Shown in pieces: positions 59,324-64,000 of a stretch of DNA of 64,000 bases. The notes beneath the pieces are model-generated. The model had not been told where the DNA came from, searched no databases, and worked only from the letters and a program-made list of their open reading frames with translations. The position numbers and the translations under genes were made by a program. Position 1 is the first letter of the stretch. Every line of letters begins with the position of its first letter. The stretch is from Anaerovorax odorimutans (lineage in GTDB: Bacteria > Bacillota > Clostridia > Peptostreptococcales > Anaerovoracaceae), in assembly GCF_024459955.1 (NCBI RefSeq), contig NZ_JANFXK010000005.1, positions 62,001 through 126,000 on the forward strand, in the 5' to 3' direction.

Positions 59324-59986
59324 CTATAAGTGGAATCTCCTGGTAAGCTCGCGGCGGATTTCGTCCCCCTGGAAAACAATAATGCCAGCCAGAGATATGA
59401 TGCTGCACGAAATACAGATGATCGAAGGAATCTTCACATCCACGATACCGATCGCATAAAAGACAATGGGAATAAAGCCGAAGATAATATCAATGATCAG
59501 GCAGATCAGATACTCGCCTGCGGGAATTTTCATCAGCCTGCCCAGGACTGTCATGGAAATGATCGCTACCGCAAAGGTACAGGGGATGGCAAAATTGATC
59601 GACCAGCCGTGCCAATGGGTCACCAGGTCCCAGATCACACTGAAAACGGAAATGAAAATCGCCTGGTATGTAATATTTTTCGGCAGACTGTTTCTCTGAT
59701 GTACGGCAAAGTACATGCTGATCCAAAGACCCGCGATTCCAATTACCACAAAGAGCGCCCAGTGTCCGCTCTGGGGAAGAAGCAGATTTACGGCGCAGGC
59801 CGCGACTGCTGCGACAATCGTTGAAAATATCAGGATTTTGAAAAAATGACGATACTGCCTGTACATTGTACGAACCTCTGGATACAAAGGTCCACCCTCC
59901 GCTTCTCCGACCAGCATCCGCTGGCACAGCGGACAGCGCTTCATATCGCCCCGAACCTGCACTTTACATTTTTCACAATACTTCAT
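59324..59986 (-). CDS. DUF6320-like zinc-ribbon membrane protein
   Basis: A 220-residue protein with an N-terminal zinc ribbon (CEKC at residues 4-7, CPLC near 18-21) and five to six transmembrane helices from residue 50 on. It matches the clostridial DUF6320 type as I recall it. The function is unknown. Its start overlaps the stop of the acyltransferase-like gene by 4 bases, so the two are translationally coupled; it is the last of three coupled genes (esterase, acyltransferase-like, DUF6320). Confidence 0.75.
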   Translation of the reverse strand: MKYCEKCKVQVRGDMKRCPLCQRMLVGEAEGGPLYPEVRTMYRQYRHFFKILIFSTIVAAVAACAVNLLLPQSGHWALFVVIGIAGLWISMYFAVHQRNSLPKNITYQAIFISVFSVIWDLVTHWHGWSINFAIPCTFAVAIISMTVLGRLMKIPAGEYLICLIIDIIFGFIPIVFYAIGIVDVKIPSIICISCSIISLAGIIVFQGDEIRRELTRRFHL

Positions 59987-61236
59987 ATATCGTCCTCCTC
60001 CCCGGTAAGATTTGTGGTAATCTCCACAGAAGCTCCCGCCGTCGTCAGCATGCGGAAAAAGCTGCGCTCAATGTCCGTACTGATATGGGGATTGGTGCAG
60101 CTGAGACTGAGCCGGTCACCAAAGGTGCAGATGCAGATCTGCAGTTTATTGGTGGAAGCGCAGACATCCACGGCGCGGATATATGGCGCCAGCTCCGGCG
60201 GCAGCACAATTCTTCCCACATTGGAAATGGTTGCGGTGACGCTCTTCATGTTTTGTTTATAGACACGCCTCAAAACCAGATTTTTTAAAAACAGAGGCGC
60301 CAGCTTGGCAAAAAAATTGTTGACCGGCGTACTGTAAGAATCCAATTGCCGCGACAGATAGTCCTCTGTCAATTTTTCATGAAACTCACCCTTGATCGTT
60401 TTCACTACATCATCAAATTCTCCGCCGCCCTTATTCCAATCGTAGGAAACCTGAATGGTTCCAAAAAAATTGCGGGCCGAAACCGACGGGAAATAACTGC
60501 GCAGGTTAACCGGAACCGACAATACGATCGGACGCTTTTTTTCTCTTCTTGAAACGTTTTCGCCAATGGCGCAGATCAGACACGCCGCCAGAAATACGGT
60601 CACGGTTGCATGATGCTCTTTGGCCATAGCCCGGATGGCCTCGGTAGAGGTCACGCCGATGATATTGCGCAGGATCGATTCCCCGTAACGCATACCCTGA
60701 ATCCGGCACGCTCCCTCCGATTTGTCCCGTTTTTGCTTTTCCCCTGAATAGTAGCGTTTGTAGCTGTCGTCCCGGCTCTGGGTGTAGGAAGCATCCAGAT
60801 CTGACTCCGGTTCGGCAAGATCATAGGCAATACAAAGATATTTGGTCACCAGAACCTTCAAAAACTCCATGGCGCTGGTTCCATCTGACAGCACGTGATA
60901 GACCTCCAGATTGATCCTGTTTCGAAAATAAGTCACTTCAAACAGAAGCTTTCTTGTATTGGCACAGCCCAGGTCCCGGCAAAGCTTTTGGGTCTCAGGC
61001 AGCACAACCGGCCGGATCTGGCTTTCCTCCAGGTAGTGCCAGAAAAATCCCCGTTTAAGCACCACCTGGTAGGTGGGAAACAGATCCAGGGTTTGCTCCA
61101 GCGCCGTCTGCAGGCACTCTTCTTTTACCGGCTCATTCAGCTCACAGGAAAACCGGAAAACCTGCGTTTCCGTCTTATGGACGCCGGCCGGAAAAATCTT
61201 GGCCGCATTGTCCAGGGAAGTCCAGTTATTCCGCAT
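59983..61236 (-). CDS. Condensation/alcohol-acetyltransferase-like acyltransferase
   Basis: A 417-residue protein of the CoA-dependent acyltransferase superfamily (condensation, wax-ester synthase and alcohol O-acetyltransferase group). The active-site motif appears as HVLSDGTSA (HxxxDG form, residues about 117-125), and the C-terminal half has the structural VPVNLRSYFP segment. It starts 11 bases before the stop of the upstream esterase gene. The acyl donor and acceptor are unknown; small alcohols or glycolipids are possible. No NRPS carrier domains are nearby. Confidence 0.78.
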   Translation of the reverse strand: MRNNWTSLDNAAKIFPAGVHKTETQVFRFSCELNEPVKEECLQTALEQTLDLFPTYQVVLKRGFFWHYLEESQIRPVVLPETQKLCRDLGCANTRKLLFEVTYFRNRINLEVYHVLSDGTSAMEFLKVLVTKYLCIAYDLAEPESDLDASYTQSRDDSYKRYYSGEKQKRDKSEGACRIQGMRYGESILRNIIGVTSTEAIRAMAKEHHATVTVFLAACLICAIGENVSRREKKRPIVLSVPVNLRSYFPSVSARNFFGTIQVSYDWNKGGGEFDDVVKTIKGEFHEKLTEDYLSRQLDSYSTPVNNFFAKLAPLFLKNLVLRRVYKQNMKSVTATISNVGRIVLPPELAPYIRAVDVCASTNKLQICICTFGDRLSLSCTNPHISTDIERSFFRMLTTAGASVEITTNLTGEEDDI

Positions 61237-62161
61237 AGCACGCTCCTCCTCTCAGAAAATCGTCTACCAGCCGATAGGTCTTCTGTACATGGACAAACCG
61301 CTGGGGCAGTGTGAAAAATCCGTGAAGCGCATCTTTCATCCTGTGAAGCATAACCGGATTTCCCTGAAGGGCCAGCTTCTTTCCGTAAGCTTCTCCCTCG
61401 TCGCGAAGCGGGTCGTATTCGGCGGTTACGATCAGCGTTTCCGGCTGCCTGGAAAGATCCTCTGCCAGCAGAGGCGCAAAATATGGATTTTCCAGATCTT
61501 CTTTATTGGAGATATATAAATCGATATAATCACGAATGCGCTTTGAGGTGAGAAGATAATCTTTTCCAAACTCACGGACAGAAGCAAACTGCGAATCATC
61601 GCTGTGGTCGTTTCCGGCCGCCGGATACAGAAGAATCTGCCGCTTTACCTGAAAATCCCCTCTGTCTCTGGCCATCAGGCTGACGCAGGCCGCCAGATTT
61701 CCTCCCGCGCTGTCGCCCATGAGAACGATCTGCTCCGGGTGCAATTGAAATTCGCCGCTGTTCTGATAGATGGTAAGGGCCGCCTGGTAACAGTCGTTGA
61801 GCCCGCAGGGAAAGGGGTACTCCGGCGCCAGGCGGTAGTCAACCGACAAAACCCGCCGGCCCGTATTGTTAGCAAGAGAAGCGCATGGCTTGGTATAGGA
61901 ATCGATGTTTCCGGTAACCCAGCCGCCGCCGTGGAAAAAGAGAAACACTTCTTCCGAACGTTTTTCTTTTGGTTCAAAGATCCGCACCGGTATATCCGCC
62001 TCGTCCAGGCTGATTTTATAATCGCTCACTTCGTAGATTCGTTTCACCGGTGTGACGATTGTATTGTTCACCGCCCGGTAAAGCTTGTAATTCTTTTTTA
62101 AGTCTGGTTCTGAATAGGTCAACGCTTTCAGCGCCGCTCTCATCCACTTATTAATTGCCAA
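61226..62161 (-). CDS. HSL-type alpha/beta hydrolase (esterase)
   Basis: A 311-residue esterase of the hormone-sensitive-lipase family. The oxyanion motif is FFHGGGWVTG, the nucleophile GDSAGG (Ser near 151), the acid in EYDPLRDEG and the histidine in DALHGF. The start is taken as TTG at 62161 because AGGAGG sits 7-8 bases upstream; an earlier in-frame TTG would lie before that site. It overlaps the acyltransferase-like gene by 11 bases. The cold-shock gene terminator ends only about 17 bases upstream, so its transcript must read through or start within that hairpin region. Confidence 0.85.
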   Translation of the reverse strand: MAINKWMRAALKALTYSEPDLKKNYKLYRAVNNTIVTPVKRIYEVSDYKISLDEADIPVRIFEPKEKRSEEVFLFFHGGGWVTGNIDSYTKPCASLANNTGRRVLSVDYRLAPEYPFPCGLNDCYQAALTIYQNSGEFQLHPEQIVLMGDSAGGNLAACVSLMARDRGDFQVKRQILLYPAAGNDHSDDSQFASVREFGKDYLLTSKRIRDYIDLYISNKEDLENPYFAPLLAEDLSRQPETLIVTAEYDPLRDEGEAYGKKLALQGNPVMLHRMKDALHGFFTLPQRFVHVQKTYRLVDDFLRGGACYAE

Positions 62162-62177
62162 ATTTTCTCCTCCTAGC

Positions 62178-62208
62178 AAAAAAGCTGCTTTCTAAAAAGA
62201 AAGCAGCT
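62178..62208 (-). terminator. Terminator of the cold-shock gene
   Basis: Perfect 11-bp arms AGCTGCTTTCT (62183-62193) and AGAAAGCAGCT (62198-62208), 4-nt loop, followed on the minus strand by TTTTTT. Confidence 0.9.
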
Positions 62209-62223
62209 CTCTGATTTGAAAAA

Positions 62224-62433
62224 CTATGCCGCGCAAACGTTAGCAGCTCTAAACTTGTTGCGCTGCGGGTCCTGTTCGATATCGAACGTAACCTGCTGTC
62301 CTTCTCTCAGTGTTTTGAATCCCTCTCCCGTGATTGCGGAAAAATGTACGAATAAATCTTCGCCGCCCTCATTGTTTGTGATGAATCCGAATCCTTTGTC
62401 CTCATTAAACCATTTTACTGTACCTGTATGCAT
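62224..62433 (-). CDS. Cold-shock protein (CspA family)
   Basis: A 69-residue cold-shock domain protein: [17 protein letters not shown] (RNP1) and DLFVHFSAI (RNP2), then [22 protein letters not shown]. It binds single-stranded RNA and DNA as a chaperone. The 254 bases upstream contain no gene and may form the long structured leader usual for csp mRNAs. A strong terminator follows, then the esterase-acyltransferase-DUF6320 operon. Confidence 0.96.
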   Translation of the reverse strand: MHTGTVKWFNEDKGFGFITNNEGGEDLFVHFSAITGEGFKTLREGQQVTFDIEQDPQRNKFRAANVCAA

Positions 62434-62687
62434 AGTGGTACCTCCTATTTTTTATTATATCGCATAGATCTCATATAATAAAATATAGTTCCAAGGCATT
62501 TGAATAGAAAAACCTCGAAACTATACGTTAATCACTGTTATCCATTTAATACTCTCTTAATATACCACGGATTCCCCATAAATGCAAGCATTAATTTAAA
62601 AAATTCGCAATTTCTATTCCTAACCGCAGCCCGAACCTCGCTCCACCGCTGTGGCAAATTCCACACTGCAGGCCGTTTCTTCTTATA

Positions 62688-63449
62688 TTATGCGCAAAGA
62701 TGGCCGAGAATCATCAGTATCCACAGGTGGACCGGATATATAATATAAAACAGATTCTTGGCAAAGCGGCTGCTGTTTCCCCTGGTTCCATCGTACAGCA
62801 TCATAAATGGAACCGCTGTAAACATCATGAATTGATTATCAAAGGTCAGGTAATCGTAGAGGCTGGTATAAATGCCTGTCATGCTGCTGTAGCTGTAAAT
62901 CGCTTTCACCAAAAGCAGGCCGCAGAAAAGAAGGATCAGCCCATACTGCAAGCGCGCTCTGTTCCTGCACAGATACATAATCAAAGCTATTGGAAGCAAG
63001 TAAATTCCGCCTTCGCACATTAAGGACGCCAGCATCAATGCCAATGCCGACACGCCCTTGAGCACCCGGAGCTTTTTTGTCCGCCGTATGGAATCCAGCA
63101 GCCAGATAATAGAAAACAGCACTGCCAAGGTCAGAAAAATATTGTTTCCTTCTATCAATGACAGAAAAGTGATTTTTCCGGTCATTGGATCGGTATTGTG
63201 GGTCAAAAAGTTGATGACCGTATTACCGGCCAGCATGACAGCCGCTCCTGCGTACAGGCGAATCAGATATTTCTTTCTGCTGCGGGTGTAGAAAAAGCCT
63301 TCTATCATTAGATATACGAAGATTGGCGCCACAAAGCGGGTCAAAAGCTCGACCCAGGAAGGCAGCAGGCCGTAAAAGGTTTTATTGACGTGATCCAGGA
63401 TCATAAACGCCAGCGCGATCAGTTTGATTTGAAATCCATTTAGTTTCAT
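62688..63449 (-). CDS. TraX family membrane protein
   Basis: A 253-residue polytopic protein of the TraX family: GFQIKLIALAFMILDHVNKTFYG at the N-terminus, FLMIEGFFYTRSRKKYLIRL, and the C-terminal FAKNLFYIIYPVHLWILMILGHL. The family is related to acyltransferase_3-like membrane enzymes; F-plasmid TraX acetylates pilin, while chromosomal members in Firmicutes have unknown substrates. It has about eight helices. Monocistronic. Confidence 0.88.
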   Translation of the reverse strand: MKLNGFQIKLIALAFMILDHVNKTFYGLLPSWVELLTRFVAPIFVYLMIEGFFYTRSRKKYLIRLYAGAAVMLAGNTVINFLTHNTDPMTGKITFLSLIEGNNIFLTLAVLFSIIWLLDSIRRTKKLRVLKGVSALALMLASLMCEGGIYLLPIALIMYLCRNRARLQYGLILLFCGLLLVKAIYSYSSMTGIYTSLYDYLTFDNQFMMFTAVPFMMLYDGTRGNSSRFAKNLFYIIYPVHLWILMILGHLCA

Positions 63450-63537
63450 ATTGTGTTCTCCTCTATTTCTCAGTAAATTTCTTTCTCAATTATACGGATT
63501 TTGCCAAGAAATAAAATCGAATCACCTTGCAGAAACC

Positions 63538-63987
63538 TTACAGTTTTGTCACGTCCTCTTCCGTCAGAACTCCGTAAGCCTCTCTATACTTTTCCTTTCT
63601 CTTCCGGTCCTTTTCCTTAATGGTTTCCAGCCGGCCCAGATCCATATTATGTCTCAGATCAGCCTTTTTGACCGCTGCGCATATGGGATTGTCCTTGAGG
63701 CTATGTATGTATTCTATATAGGGAATCTGCGGATCGTGGGTCAGCAGCACCAGAGCTTCCTGAACCTGCTTTGAAATTCCCAGATTTCTAATATCCTCTA
63801 AAGTGCGGTCCGTATCTTCCAGCACGTCGTGAAGCAGCGCTGTGAGGATATAATCTCTGTCTTCTCCCACAGAAGACGCCACATGCATAGGATGAAATAC
63901 GTATGGGACTCCCGCCTTGTCCTTCTGCCCTTTATGGGCTTCGAAAATAAAACAAACTACCTTTTGAATCATTTTGTCTTTATACAT
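63538..63987 (-). CDS. HD-domain hydrolase (RelA/SpoT hydrolase-like, small)
   Basis: A 149-residue protein: AHKGQKDKAGVPYVFHPMHVASSV, LLHDVLEDTDRTLEDIRNLGI and LVLLTHDP, then KKADLRHNMDL match the N-terminal HD hydrolase domain of RelA/SpoT (H in PYVFHP, HD in LLHDVLED, ND-like site AVKKADLRHN). There is no synthetase domain. It resembles small alarmone hydrolases (Mesh1/SAH type), so hydrolysis of (p)ppGpp or a related nucleotide is possible. The ATG at 63987 lies 13 bases from the window edge, so its operon context is not visible. Confidence 0.85.
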   Translation of the reverse strand: MYKDKMIQKVVCFIFEAHKGQKDKAGVPYVFHPMHVASSVGEDRDYILTALLHDVLEDTDRTLEDIRNLGISKQVQEALVLLTHDPQIPYIEYIHSLKDNPICAAVKKADLRHNMDLGRLETIKEKDRKRKEKYREAYGVLTEEDVTKL

Positions 63988-64000
63988 TTGCCGAACAATG

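Overview
The window looks like a stretch of chromosome from an anaerobic, endospore-forming member of the Clostridia. Evidence: the sporulation genes yqfC and yqfD and a YlmC/YmxH protein, a collagen-like exosporium-type protein, an anaerobic sulfite reductase (asrABC), pyruvate phosphate dikinase, strong AGGAGG ribosome sites, and several amino-acid or amine catabolic operons. The genus cannot be fixed from sequence alone; an amino-acid-fermenting lineage is a reasonable inference. No rRNA, tRNA, insertion sequence, prophage or CRISPR array was seen.

Layout. 1-5 kb: a phosphate operon read leftwards (Na/Pi cotransporter, PhoP/PhoR-type two-component system, CPA2 antiporter cut by the window edge), with PhoP-box-like repeats in front. 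5-10.4 kb: a TadZ/CpaE-like protein with a hairpin over its ribosome site, tepA, a YlmC gene, a metallophosphoesterase, a tandem 78-bp repeat, and an XRE-Uma2 fusion with a small partner. 10.6-16.8 kb: APC permease, opine-dehydrogenase-family and alanine-dehydrogenase-family genes, then an AraC regulator carrying a GH39-like domain. 17-20 kb: an XRE / PLDc_N / ABC exporter operon.

20-27.5 kb is the most distinctive region. A consensus sigma-54 promoter with upstream dyads drives a ureohydrolase, a creatininase, an APC permease and three short-chain dehydrogenases, one of which lacks the catalytic residues. The matching PAS-AAA-Fis sigma-54 activator is encoded directly upstream, behind a nitroreductase. 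I propose a creatinine/creatine (or related guanidino compound) catabolic locus in which an agmatinase-fold enzyme replaces classical creatinase.

27.9-41.1 kb is the conserved housekeeping cluster yqfC-yqfD-phoH-ybeY-cdd-era ... recO-DUF4342-glyQS-ppdK, interrupted between era and recO by asrABC. 41-47.5 kb: a PHP phosphatase, an AEP-transaminase-like enzyme, glycerol kinase, an AraC regulator and a divergent APC permease. 47.7-56.2 kb: a GGDEF/EAL protein, an MFS exporter with a very large coiled-coil loop plus its MarR regulator, a double-GntR regulator, citrate synthase and a second MarR. 56.3-64 kb: YjbQ, the collagen-like protein with a candidate sigma-K promoter, SstT, a DUF6320 / acyltransferase / esterase operon downstream of a cold-shock gene, a TraX-like membrane protein and an HD hydrolase.
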